The notes beneath the pieces were generated by a model. It did no database searches. It was given only the letters and a program-made list of their open reading frames with translations, and was not told where the DNA came from. Shown here piece after piece: positions 14,631-21,535 of a stretch of DNA of 28,750 bases. Position numbers and translations under genes: made by a program. This DNA is from a virus: IMG/VR virus record IMGVR_UViG_3300006927_000048, positions 1 to 28,750 of that record; one strand, 5' to 3'. Each line of letters begins with the position of its first letter. The first letter of the stretch is position 1.

Positions 14631-15926
14631 ATGAGTACAAAAATAACGAAAGAGAAATTTAAAGAGATGTGTGGTGACCTGATCAAAGATCAGATTACTG
14701 AGGCTATCACCGCGGCAAGGGAAGATGATAAGGTTGCACTTGAGTCACTTGTTGAAGAGAAATACGCTGCGTACAGTGAAGAGCTTGACAAGACATGGGA
14801 TGAGAAGGTGAAGGCTATTGCGGGGGATGAAACCCATCTCAAAGATGAGGGCAAGGATCCCAAGGGTGGTTTTGTTAATTTTGCCGATTTTGCCCACAGT
14901 ACTTTCAAGGCTGGACGGAGTGGAACTGATTGGGATGAGAAACTTGTGGCTTATGATGCAATGCTGAAAGCTGCCGGTACTCCCAGCATGACTGAAGGTG
15001 ATGGAGCAAGTGGTGGATTCCTCGTGCCGGAAGAGTTCAGGAATGAACTGTTGAAGGTAGCGGTGGAGAATTCCAACATCCTGCAGTCTGCCATGATTAT
15101 TCCTATGGCAACCAATTCCGTTAAGATACCTACTGTTTCTGGTTTTGATAGAAGTGGTGGAACGGTTCATGGAGGTGTTCAGTTTAAATGGCTGAACGAG
15201 GAAGCACAGAAAACCGGGACGAAACCTAAGTTGGGCAACGTGGAATTGAATCTGAAAAAGGTAGCGGGGCTTACCTATGTATCTGATGAGCTGATGGAAG
15301 ATTCTCCGATTTCCATTCAACCTCTGATCACAAGTATGTTTTCGGACGCTCTGACCTATGAACTCGACTGGGTTCTTCTGAATGGAACTGGTGCTGGACA
15401 GCCTCTTGGTATCATCAATGCTCCGTGTTTGATTTCGGTTGCAGCAGAAGGTGGACAGGGCGCAGATACGATTCTGTTTGAGAATATCGTCAAGATGTTT
15501 GCTCGCCTTTCTAATAAGAGGAAGGGAGTATGGTATGCAAATGATGATACTTTTAAACAGCTTGCCACAATGAGTCTTGCTGTTGGTACTGGTGGGTCTA
15601 TCGCCTATATGCCTGCAGGTGGTTTAAGTGGGAAACCGTTTGATACCCTTATGGGCAAACCCATCGTCTATACTGAGCATTGCCGCACACTTGGCGATCT
15701 TGGTGATATTTACTTTACTGATTTTTCACAATACCTTGTGGGTCAGAAAAGTGGCAATGGAGCGGGTATGCAGTTCGCATCTAGTATGCACTTGAAATTT
15801 GATTACGATCAGACCGCTTTCCGTTTTGTTTTCCGGATCGATGGTCAGCCTTGGTGGAAATCAGCACTCACCACTCGGTATGCTACAGATACCCTGTCAC
15901 CGTTTGTCGGATTGGCAGCAAGGTAA
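14631..15926 (+). CDS. Major capsid protein, HK97 fold
   Basis: Main shell protein. The N-terminal delta-like region (about 1-110) is helical and charged, acting as internal scaffold. The mature part probably begins near residue 118-130, where GASGGFLVPEEFRNELLKV marks the HK97 N-arm. Other hallmarks are VKIPTVSG, FKWLNEEAQKTGTKPKLGNV (E-loop), KVAGLTYVSDELMEDS, LLNGTGAGQPLGII and a C-terminal FRIDGQPWWKSALTTRYATDTLSPFVGL. At 431 aa the length is typical. AGGAGG lies upstream. It follows the protease gene, the classic order. Confidence 0.95.
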   Translation: MSTKITKEKFKEMCGDLIKDQITEAITAAREDDKVALESLVEEKYAAYSEELDKTWDEKVKAIAGDETHLKDEGKDPKGGFVNFADFAHSTFKAGRSGTDWDEKLVAYDAMLKAAGTPSMTEGDGASGGFLVPEEFRNELLKVAVENSNILQSAMIIPMATNSVKIPTVSGFDRSGGTVHGGVQFKWLNEEAQKTGTKPKLGNVELNLKKVAGLTYVSDELMEDSPISIQPLITSMFSDALTYELDWVLLNGTGAGQPLGIINAPCLISVAAEGGQGADTILFENIVKMFARLSNKRKGVWYANDDTFKQLATMSLAVGTGGSIAYMPAGGLSGKPFDTLMGKPIVYTEHCRTLGDLGDIYFTDFSQYLVGQKSGNGAGMQFASSMHLKFDYDQTAFRFVFRIDGQPWWKSALTTRYATDTLSPFVGLAAR

Positions 15927-15941
15927 TAAGTGCTCTTGACT

Positions 15942-15998
15942 GGGGGTGATATAGGTGGTAGAGGTTTGGTTTAGCTCCTTTCTGCTACCGTCTCCCCC
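15942..15998 (+). promoter_or_regulatory. Hairpin downstream of capsid gene
   Basis: Nested inverted repeats in the 128-nt gap: GGGGG 15942-15946 with CCCCC 15994-15998, enclosing GGTAG 15957-15961 with CTACC 15985-15989 and AGG/CCT pairing inside. No U-run follows at once, so it looks more like an mRNA 3'-end stabiliser or processing site than an intrinsic terminator. Confidence 0.4.
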
Positions 15999-16054
15999 TG
16001 AAGGGCTTTACACATAAATTTAAATAATTTTTTTGAATAGGAGGTAAGTATAAA

Positions 16055-16543
16055 ATGAGTAAACAGTTGATAGATATTACCAAAATCGTTACTGCATTCG
16101 GTCCTGTCGATGTTGATAGTGTTCCGACTGAGGATTGGGTTTCTCTGAAGAATGCGGATCGGATAACAATTGTCCTTATGGCTGGCGTTCTTGCTGGTGG
16201 GGCAGGCTCTGCTGTCACTCTGTTGCAGGCAACTACGGTAGCTGGAGGTAGTTCAAAGGCACTTGCTTTTGATACTGTATACCAGAAGGAAGGAACTTTA
16301 ACCACAAGTTCTACGCTGGCCAAGACGGATGTTACTTCGGACACTTTTACGATGGGTACTTCTGCAAGTATCTATGTGATCGAGATCAATGCAAGCCAGT
16401 TGGATATTGCTAATGGTTTTGATTGTATTCGGGTTGATGTTGCCGCAAGTGCTGGATCGAATGCTTTCATCGTTAGCGGTCTGTATGTACTTGGCGGATT
16501 CCGGTACAACAGCGGTATTGCTGTTGAAGCAGTGACCGATTAA
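16055..16543 (+). CDS. Probable capsid decoration or minor structural protein (162 aa)
   Basis: Beta-rich, Ala/Gly/Thr/Ser/Val-rich composition and position right after the capsid gene suggest a head accessory protein. Visible features are a VSLKNADRITIVLMAGVLAGGAG stretch and a repeating pattern of short strands; IRVDVAASAGSNAFIVSGLY near the end resembles phage structural beta-sandwich proteins. No enzymatic motif. Strong AGGAGG SD. Specific family is not recognised. Confidence 0.65.
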   Translation: MSKQLIDITKIVTAFGPVDVDSVPTEDWVSLKNADRITIVLMAGVLAGGAGSAVTLLQATTVAGGSSKALAFDTVYQKEGTLTTSSTLAKTDVTSDTFTMGTSASIYVIEINASQLDIANGFDCIRVDVAASAGSNAFIVSGLYVLGGFRYNSGIAVEAVTD

Positions 16544-16552
16544 TTTTTAACA

Positions 16553-16583
16553 AAAGGATTTAAAAGGAGGGCAATTCATTATG
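16553..16583 (+). promoter_or_regulatory. Translation-initiation region, copy A of a 31-bp direct repeat
   Basis: Exact 31-base match to 25779-25809. It contains TTTAAAAGGAGGGCAATTC and the start ATG. The second copy precedes the tail chaperone gene over 9 kb away, while the coding sequences after the ATG are unrelated. Confidence 0.8.
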
Positions 16584-17018
16584 AAGATAATACTCGATAT
16601 GGAGTGGATGGGTAATCCAAAAGGGAAACATCTTGATCTTAATACCAAGCAGGCTTTATTGATGATTGATCGTGGCACTGCTCATGTGGATCCTGAGGAG
16701 AAATCATATAGCGAGGAAATAAAAAAAGGGGGACTGAAAATTGTTTTTGATGAAGAGTGGTTGGGAGATCCAAAGGGCACAGAGTTGTGTATAGTGGAAT
16801 GGCAAGCACGAAAGATGATCGAGCGGGGTGTTGCCCATGAGGTGAGTGAAAAGAAACAGAAAAAAGTCACCAAGAAAAAATCAACAAAAAAGAAGGGGGC
16901 AAAAAAGATGACAAAGAAAAAATCAGCAAAAACAAAACCATCTGTATCCGGCATCAAACGAAGGGGCTTGGAGTTTCCAAAAAAAGATAAGATGGTAGCG
17001 GGATCAAAGAACAAGTAA
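16581..17018 (+). CDS. Duplicated-domain protein with Lys-rich tail (145 aa)
   Basis: Two copies of a roughly 36-residue domain: residues 1-36 (KIILDMEWMGNPKGKHLDL...RGTAHV) and 52-88 (KIVFDEEWLGDPKGTELCI...RGVAHE). Each has the pattern K-I-h-x-D-x-E-W-h-G-x-P-K-G and a helix ending in (D/E)RG-x-AH. Similar single copies occur in short phage head proteins as I recall, without known function. The C-terminal 50 residues are mostly Lys/Ser/Thr (KKKSTKKKGAKK), suited to binding DNA or an acidic surface. SD is the 31-bp repeat. Confidence 0.75.
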   Translation: MKIILDMEWMGNPKGKHLDLNTKQALLMIDRGTAHVDPEEKSYSEEIKKGGLKIVFDEEWLGDPKGTELCIVEWQARKMIERGVAHEVSEKKQKKVTKKKSTKKKGAKKMTKKKSAKTKPSVSGIKRRGLEFPKKDKMVAGSKNK

Positions 17019-17053
17019 GAGTTTAAGTGGTGTTCTTTGTATCTCCTTCGTCC

Positions 17054-17091
17054 GTGACATGCCCTCCTCGTGGGAGTGCAGAGGGCATCAC
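17054..17091 (+). terminator. Strong stem-loop between 16581 gene and 17131 gene (possible terminator or processing site)
   Basis: ATGCCCTC 17059-17066 pairs with GAGGGCAT 17081-17088, extended by GTG/CAC across a 2-nt bulge, with a small inner CTC/GAG hairpin. A T-run (17105-17109) comes 13 nt later, too far for a classic intrinsic terminator, so partial termination or mRNA protection are alternatives. Confidence 0.45.
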
Positions 17092-17130
17092 TTAATTAAT
17101 AATATTTTTGGTAAGGAGGTAAAAAATAAG

Positions 17131-17922
17131 ATGACAAGATTAAATAAAATAGCCATATTTCTCGTGGTATTAATACTTTCATACACAGTTTCCATATTTG
17201 CCTATGGTATTAGTGCTCGATGGACAAATGGCACGCAGGAATTTTACGAAAAGAGTACTGGTGAAACTGTTGCTGTGATGGCTCCGGACCAGTTCTTTGA
17301 TTTATATCAACCAGGGACTACAGTTCGAGGGGTTACCGATACTTATGCATTACAGGCAACCAACAGTGGTCTGGCTAAGTATAATGCTGATGGATTGGTT
17401 CTTACAACCGGAGCATCTGATAATAATGATGTTCAGGCTGCGTTAAGTGCAAAGTGGCAACCTAGTCTATGGGCGACGATGGAATTTGAGGTCGCCGGTA
17501 GTGATGCTTCTGGAACTGCTTGGTGTATAGGATTTAGTGATGCGCAGGCAGAATCTGCGGGTAATATTGCTGTTACCAAAAACGGAACAACTACTACAAC
17601 GAATGCGACCGATGGGGCTTTCTTTTTCACAGACTCCGAAATGACAACCGATACTATTAATAGTATTACGGTTAAAGATGGAACTGATGGAACGGAAACA
17701 ACTGGGGCTGCATGGGCTGCGGATACTTTACGGACTTATCGGATTGAGATGCATGATGATGGTAAAGTAAAGTTCTATGCGGCAAATTCCTTATTGGCAA
17801 CAAACGCAGCAGCTTCGATGACAGGGGCTGATAAATTGATTCCTTACATAGGAGTTAAGACAAACGGAACTGTAGCATCGAAGATAACCCTTACTTATCT
17901 AAAAGTCTGGCAACGTCGATAA
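17131..17922 (+). CDS. Beta-rich structural-type protein with N-terminal signal peptide or membrane anchor (263 aa)
   Basis: ATG at 17131 follows AAGGAGG; the frame is open upstream but those codons overlap the hairpin. Residues 1-6 are basic, 7-25 hydrophobic (IAIFLVVLILSYTVSIFAY) and GISA follows, a Sec-type signal or anchor. The mature part is Thr/Ala/Gly/Asp-rich and reads like a lectin-type jelly roll: KWQPSLWATMEFEVAGSD, WCIGFSDA, DGAFFFTDSEM, RTYRIEMHDDGKVKFY and a closing KITLTYLKVWQ. Such domains occur in phage capsid or tail surface proteins, but a signal peptide there is unexpected. It may instead be exported to the host envelope. Followed by a terminator. Confidence 0.78.
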   Translation: MTRLNKIAIFLVVLILSYTVSIFAYGISARWTNGTQEFYEKSTGETVAVMAPDQFFDLYQPGTTVRGVTDTYALQATNSGLAKYNADGLVLTTGASDNNDVQAALSAKWQPSLWATMEFEVAGSDASGTAWCIGFSDAQAESAGNIAVTKNGTTTTTNATDGAFFFTDSEMTTDTINSITVKDGTDGTETTGAAWAADTLRTYRIEMHDDGKVKFYAANSLLATNAAASMTGADKLIPYIGVKTNGTVASKITLTYLKVWQRR

Positions 17923-17924
17923 CT

Positions 17925-17963
17925 AATCGGGGGAAGTCCTTTCCTGATTCCCCCTGATTTTTT
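17925..17963 (+). terminator. Intrinsic (rho-independent) terminator
   Basis: AATCGGGGGAA (17925-17935) pairs with TTCCCCC (17948-17954) and GATT (17956-17959) with one bulged T, followed by TTTTTT (17958-17963). It lies 3 nt after the stop of the 17131 gene and ends the head transcription segment. Confidence 0.8.
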
Positions 17964-17974
17964 GAAAGGTGGCA

Positions 17975-18076
17975 ATGAAGGAACTATCGCTTTTCTCAGG
18001 AGCTGGTGGGGGGCTTTTAGGAACTAAATACTTTTCAGGATGGGAAACTTTAGGACCGGGAGCGAGCATAAATTGA
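17975..18076 (+). pseudogene. N-terminal fragment of a C5-cytosine DNA methyltransferase (33 aa)
   Basis: Reads MKELSLFSGAGGGLLGTKYF then SGWETLG and a stop at 18074. LSLFSGAGG is motif I (SAM binding) of C5-cytosine methyltransferases, at the expected N-terminal place, with the usual downstream GW-x-T-x-G. All other motifs (PCQ, ENV, TRD) are absent, and no continuation is seen in other frames before the connector gene. It has its own SD (AAAGGTGG). Best read as a truncated remnant; expression of a short peptide cannot be excluded. Confidence 0.6.
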
Positions 18077-18104
18077 CAATATATAATTAATTTAGGACAC
18101 AGTA

Positions 18105-19127
18105 ATGTTATATAGATACGGAAGTAGAAATAGAGGGGATAGTGATGATCAACTTGCATTGACTATACCAAGCTTAATGAGGGTTCTTAATACTGCACCA
18201 ACAGTTGAGCCTGTCAGTCTGTCTGAGATGAAACAGTATCTGAGATTGGATAGTGTTGATGTTGAAGCTGATCTTCTTGTGGATCAGTCTATAGCACCAG
18301 CATCTTATGGCATAGGAACAGCTAACGGGACCGCTGTTGACAGACAAGGCTATGGAACTCTCTTTACATTCAACGTTGGAACAGTTGAGGCTACCACCAC
18401 AGTTGATGTTCATATAGAGGAGTCCGATGACAATGCTACATGGAATGATTTTACTGGTGGAGCTTTTACACAGGTAACCGCTGCTAATGATAATGATATC
18501 TATACAAAAGAATACGATGGTGTAAAGCAATATGTCAGAGCCGTTTATGTAGTGGCGAATGACTCTGGTATATTCTCAGTAAGCGTTACAAGGGATGCTG
18601 CTGAGAGTGCAGATGATGACCTTGTCACAGCTTTAATAACTGCCGCACGGGAGCAGGTGGAGAAAAAAACACGAAGGGCTTTGATTACACAGACATGGAA
18701 TGTATATCTTGAAGATTTCCCCGGCACTGATTTTTTTGAACTACCGTTTGGAAAGCTTCAGTCCGTTACTTCTATTATTTATACTGATACTAATAACGAT
18801 GACACTACTATGACAGTGACAACAGATTATCTTGTAGATACGAGTAGAACATTAGGAAGAATTGTGCTGCCACCGGATAGTGCATGGCCTACTGATTCTC
18901 TTTACCCTGTAAATGCAATTAATGTAGAGTTTGTTGCTGGATATGGGGATGCTGGAACAAACGTACCTGAGCCAATACGAACCGTGATCAAGAGACTGGT
19001 TTCTTACTGGTACGAGAATAGGGGTGACTGGAACACGGATGAAGGGGCATTGAAAGCATCCAATGCTGAAGATGCCGAAAAGGATATCATGAGACCTCTT
19101 CAGAAATATACGATTATTTGGTTATAG
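18105..19127 (+). CDS. Head-tail adaptor (gp6/phiE125 gp8-like) with inserted beta domain, 340 aa
   Basis: Connector protein that binds the portal ring. Adaptor signatures flank an insertion: PVSLSEMKQYLRLDSVDVEADLLV (about 37-60) and DDDLVTALITAAREQVEKKTRRALITQTWNVYL (about 169-201), then the loop LQSVTSIIYTDTNN and the terminal VPEPIRTVIKRLVSYWYENR helix. Between them about 105 residues form a beta-sandwich-like segment (TVDVHIEESDDNATWNDFTG, KQYVRAVYVV), as seen in phage decoration proteins. Normal family members are about 180-230 aa. It starts 29 nt after the methyltransferase remnant. No strong SD is visible at the ATG. Confidence 0.85.
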   Translation: MLYRYGSRNRGDSDDQLALTIPSLMRVLNTAPTVEPVSLSEMKQYLRLDSVDVEADLLVDQSIAPASYGIGTANGTAVDRQGYGTLFTFNVGTVEATTTVDVHIEESDDNATWNDFTGGAFTQVTAANDNDIYTKEYDGVKQYVRAVYVVANDSGIFSVSVTRDAAESADDDLVTALITAAREQVEKKTRRALITQTWNVYLEDFPGTDFFELPFGKLQSVTSIIYTDTNNDDTTMTVTTDYLVDTSRTLGRIVLPPDSAWPTDSLYPVNAINVEFVAGYGDAGTNVPEPIRTVIKRLVSYWYENRGDWNTDEGALKASNAEDAEKDIMRPLQKYTIIWL

Positions 19128-19130
19128 AAG

Positions 19131-19448
19131 ATGAGTATAGGAAACCTTAGAAAAAGAATACAGATACAGGCTCCCACAAAGGCGAGAACGGAGACAGGTT
19201 CTATATCAGAGACATTTAGTACGGTTGCTACTGTATGGGGTGAGATAAAAGTCCCTAATGGAAAAGAGAGAGTGGTTGCCGATCAACTACAGGCCGAGAT
19301 TTCTCATAAGATAACTATCAGATATAGAACCGATGTAAAGGAGTGGTGGCAGTTGAAATATGGTGGTCGAATTTTTCAGATAAAATATATTATCAACCCT
19401 AAAGAGTGGAACAGGAAGCTTCAGTGTTTTTGTAAGGAGATCAGATAG
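19131..19448 (+). CDS. Head closure / head-tail joining protein (phage_H_T_join family)
   Basis: 105 aa, the usual length. Typical start MSIGNLRKRIQIQAPTKART, the TVWGEIKVPNGKE segment, and ITIRYRTDVKEWWQLKYGGRIFQIKYIINPKEWNRKL, which matches the small beta-barrel of SPP1 gp16-type stoppers. It closes the DNA exit channel and provides the tail docking surface. Start 3 nt after the adaptor stop; it abuts the next gene. Confidence 0.9.
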   Translation: MSIGNLRKRIQIQAPTKARTETGSISETFSTVATVWGEIKVPNGKERVVADQLQAEISHKITIRYRTDVKEWWQLKYGGRIFQIKYIINPKEWNRKLQCFCKEIR

Positions 19449-19970
19449 ATGACAGTTAAAAAACGAGTTGTATGGAAGCCACAGAAACTTGATCCACTTA
19501 CTAACTCGTTACAAGAGGGTCTTGTAGCTATCGGGATGCAGATGTCTGGTGATATAAAGAAAAGTATGTCACGATCAAGAACGGATCGGGATAAACCAAG
19601 ATCAAAAAAGAAAAATGAGAAGGGACCAATTACCTATGCAAGTGCCGTAGGTCAGCCACCCAAACCGATAGAAAGTCGGTTGATGAACAGTATCTCTGTG
19701 AATTGGACTGGTAGCAGTAAAGCAAGAGGGACTACAGAAGGAAAAGGTGATATAAGTGATGGAGTGGGGAAACCTGATGGCGGGAAAATAAAAAATGGAA
19801 AGAAGTTCAAGGTAGTGGTTGGGACAAATGTTCAGTATGCCCCATATCTTGAGTTTGGTACGAGATATATTAAACCAAGGCCATTCATGAGACCGGGATT
19901 CGAACTGCACAAAAAAGCTATAGAGAGAAAACTGGCAAAGTTTGGAAAGAAAGGATTGGTGAAGATATAA
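19449..19970 (+). CDS. HK97 gp10-like head-tail/tail completion protein
   Basis: 173 aa. C-terminal signature YAPYLEFGTRYIKPRPFMRPG is diagnostic of the HK97 gp10 family, preceded by VVVGTNVQ. The N-terminal part contains the amphipathic helix and a basic KPRSKKKNEKG loop longer than in small family members. Lies in the conserved order adaptor, stopper, gp10, terminator. Acts at the neck between head and tail. Confidence 0.9.
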   Translation: MTVKKRVVWKPQKLDPLTNSLQEGLVAIGMQMSGDIKKSMSRSRTDRDKPRSKKKNEKGPITYASAVGQPPKPIESRLMNSISVNWTGSSKARGTTEGKGDISDGVGKPDGGKIKNGKKFKVVVGTNVQYAPYLEFGTRYIKPRPFMRPGFELHKKAIERKLAKFGKKGLVKI

Positions 19971-19971
19971 T

Positions 19972-20370
19972 ATGCAGGAATTATTTACAGCAGTATATTC
20001 TAAATTCACAGCCGATTCCACTTTGTTTAATAGTGTCGACGGGAGGATGTATAATACTGAAGCAGAGAAAGGTCTGCAAGATGATTATATAGTCTTCTCC
20101 CTGCCGAGCGGGGTTCCTGAGTACTGGTTTAATGACGAGCAGGTTGACGATATTATAATTCAGTTTAATATCTTTTCCATAAAGAATGCAGATACGGATA
20201 TACAAACTATTTTTACAAATTTAAAAAATGTTTATAACAATACAACTTTGACTGTAAGTGGATATACATTCTTCAAAATGGAATTAATTTTTTATCAGCT
20301 TACTCGACCACCACTTGAGAATACTTATCAATACACAGTTCAGTATCTGGTGCAAATGGAAAAGAATTAA
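19972..20370 (+). CDS. Tail terminator / DUF3168-like protein (132 aa)
   Basis: Caps the tail tube and joins it to the neck. Family-like features are the N-terminal LFTAVYSKFTADSTLFNSVDGRMY helix-loop, YIVFSLPSG, a central VDDIIIQFNIFS strand, and a terminal YQYTVQYLVQM strand. Length and gene order (directly after gp10) support the call more than any single motif. Confidence 0.8.
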   Translation: MQELFTAVYSKFTADSTLFNSVDGRMYNTEAEKGLQDDYIVFSLPSGVPEYWFNDEQVDDIIIQFNIFSIKNADTDIQTIFTNLKNVYNNTTLTVSGYTFFKMELIFYQLTRPPLENTYQYTVQYLVQMEKN

Positions 20371-20392
20371 GGAGGGGGCAGAACCAAAAACT

Positions 20393-21163
20393 ATGTACCA
20401 ATTTTTTAGTTGTATAAGCAATGGACAAAAAAGAATATGGTATTTTGATGCCAAGATAAGAAAAGAAATAATCTCTAAAAATTCTGCTCTAGGAACTTTG
20501 GGAACAGACAGCCATTCCAGTATTGCAGATTATTTCAATCTTAATGAGGACCGAACAAATAAATATAAGTATAATCCACTAAGCAAAGAATTTAAGATCA
20601 ATCAATTAAATGTAAAAGATGATTCTGAAGCTGTTGAAAGACAATGCAGAAAATTAAATTTTTCTCTTATGATACCAGAATTAAAAATCAAGAAGATTAT
20701 TGATCCGTTAAAAATTAAAAGAAAATTAAAAACAGTCTCAAACAATGAAAAGGAACTATTACTACAATGGGCTTCTATTAGGAATTTTGCCAAGGCTTCC
20801 GTCAAGAATTCTATTAATACTATTGTTAGATATCATGTCGGGGATTCTATTTGGATAGCAATTAGAGAGTCTGTTGGTAATTCTGTTAGAGAATCTGTTG
20901 AGGCTTCCGTTAAGGAGTCTGTTGGGGAGTCTGTTGGGGAGTCTGTTGGGGAGTCTGTTGGTGATTCTGTCAGGGGTTATGTATCATCATTTTTCGTATT
21001 AAAGAATTGGAAATATATTAAGCATGGAGAAGGAGAAAATCCCTTTCAACCTTGTATTGATCTTTGGGAATCTGGACTTGTGCCTTCATTTGATGGAAGA
21101 AAATGGAGATTACATACGGGCAAAGATGCAAAGATAATTTATATTTGGGAACCAGAAAATTAA
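20393..21163 (+). CDS. Tetrapeptide-repeat (S-V-x-x) protein, 256 aa
   Basis: Function unknown. The N-terminal half is a mixed domain (YQFFSCISNGQKRIWYFDAK). Residues about 135-194 are 15 tandem four-residue units of the form x-S-V-x, perfect in the middle (ESVG four times). The conserved C-terminus reads PFQPCIDLWESGLVPSFDGR then KWRLHTGKDAK. I recall similar SV-repeat proteins ending in the same W-x-GLVPSFDG motif in phages and mobile elements, with no assigned role. The ATG at 20393 is about 18 nt downstream of an AGGAGGGGG SD, a long spacing with no better start in between. First gene of the AT-rich island. Confidence 0.75.
   Translation: MYQFFSCISNGQKRIWYFDAKIRKEIISKNSALGTLGTDSHSSIADYFNLNEDRTNKYKYNPLSKEFKINQLNVKDDSEAVERQCRKLNFSLMIPELKIKKIIDPLKIKRKLKTVSNNEKELLLQWASIRNFAKASVKNSINTIVRYHVGDSIWIAIRESVGNSVRESVEASVKESVGESVGESVGESVGDSVRGYVSSFFVLKNWKYIKHGEGENPFQPCIDLWESGLVPSFDGRKWRLHTGKDAKIIYIWEPEN
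20795..20974 (+). repeat. 12-bp tandem repeat array (15 units) encoding S-V-x-x
   Basis: Fifteen 12-base units, degenerate at the left and nearly perfect from 20915: three exact copies of GAGTCTGTTGGG (20915-20926, 20927-20938, 20939-20950) and a fourth with one change. The unit length keeps the reading frame, so slippage would alter repeat number without disrupting the gene. Confidence 0.9.
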
Positions 21164-21169
21164 ACAAGA

Positions 21170-21198
21170 AAAGCTCATAAATCGTTTCTAAGAGCTTT
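21170..21198 (+). terminator. Weak stem-loop after repeat-protein gene
   Basis: AAAGCTC 21170-21176 pairs with GAGCTTT 21192-21198, within a 129-nt gap that otherwise holds only AT-rich sequence and a second 5-bp repeat (AATCG/CGATT, 21238-21256). A short AT-rich run follows, but the stem is A/T-heavy, so termination is uncertain. Confidence 0.35.
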
Positions 21199-21292
21199 AA
21201 ATTTTAAACTAATAGGATATAACCTTTTTGAGAAGATAATCGATTGGAGAGCGATTTAAGCAAGCAGGATCCTAAATTTAAGGAGGGCAATG

Positions 21293-21532
21293 ATGGTAGA
21301 TTCAAAGGTGATAAGAAAAAAAGTAACTGAATTAAATCTCGATATTAAAAATCGAGTAAAGAAATTTGAAATAGAGACGGGATGCTATGTTGACTTTATT
21401 AATGTTGATCATTTGGATGCATCGGAATTTGACGAGGAAGATCCATATATTTTAAAAGAGGTATCATCTCACATAGTATTAGATTTTAATAATACAGAGA
21501 TTGAGGAAGTTTCTACAGAGGAAGGAGATTAA
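21293..21532 (+). CDS. Small acidic hypothetical protein (79 aa)
   Basis: Not recognised. Basic helical start (DSKVIRKKVTELNLDIKNRVKKFEIETG) followed by a strongly acidic C-terminus. Two ATGs, 21290 and 21293, follow GGAGGGCAA (21282-21290); 21293 gives the better SD spacing (6 nt). No motif. Ends 3 nt before the next gene. Confidence 0.68.
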   Translation: MVDSKVIRKKVTELNLDIKNRVKKFEIETGCYVDFINVDHLDASEFDEEDPYILKEVSSHIVLDFNNTEIEEVSTEEGD

Positions 21533-21535
21533 TTT

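Noticed and set aside
17059-17130. Longer start for the signal-peptide protein
   Set aside because: The added residues come from the stem-loop region, would bury the hydrophobic signal, and have no SD, while ATG 17131 has AAGGAGG at proper distance.
18073-18087. Consensus-like TTGACA and TATAAT hexamers before the adaptor gene
   Set aside because: They are only 3 nt apart, not the 16-18 nt needed for a sigma-70 promoter, and lie in AT-rich sequence where such matches occur by chance.
20315-20392. Longer start for the tetrapeptide-repeat protein inside the tail terminator gene
   Set aside because: The upstream codons are an out-of-frame reading of the tail terminator gene and its SD region.
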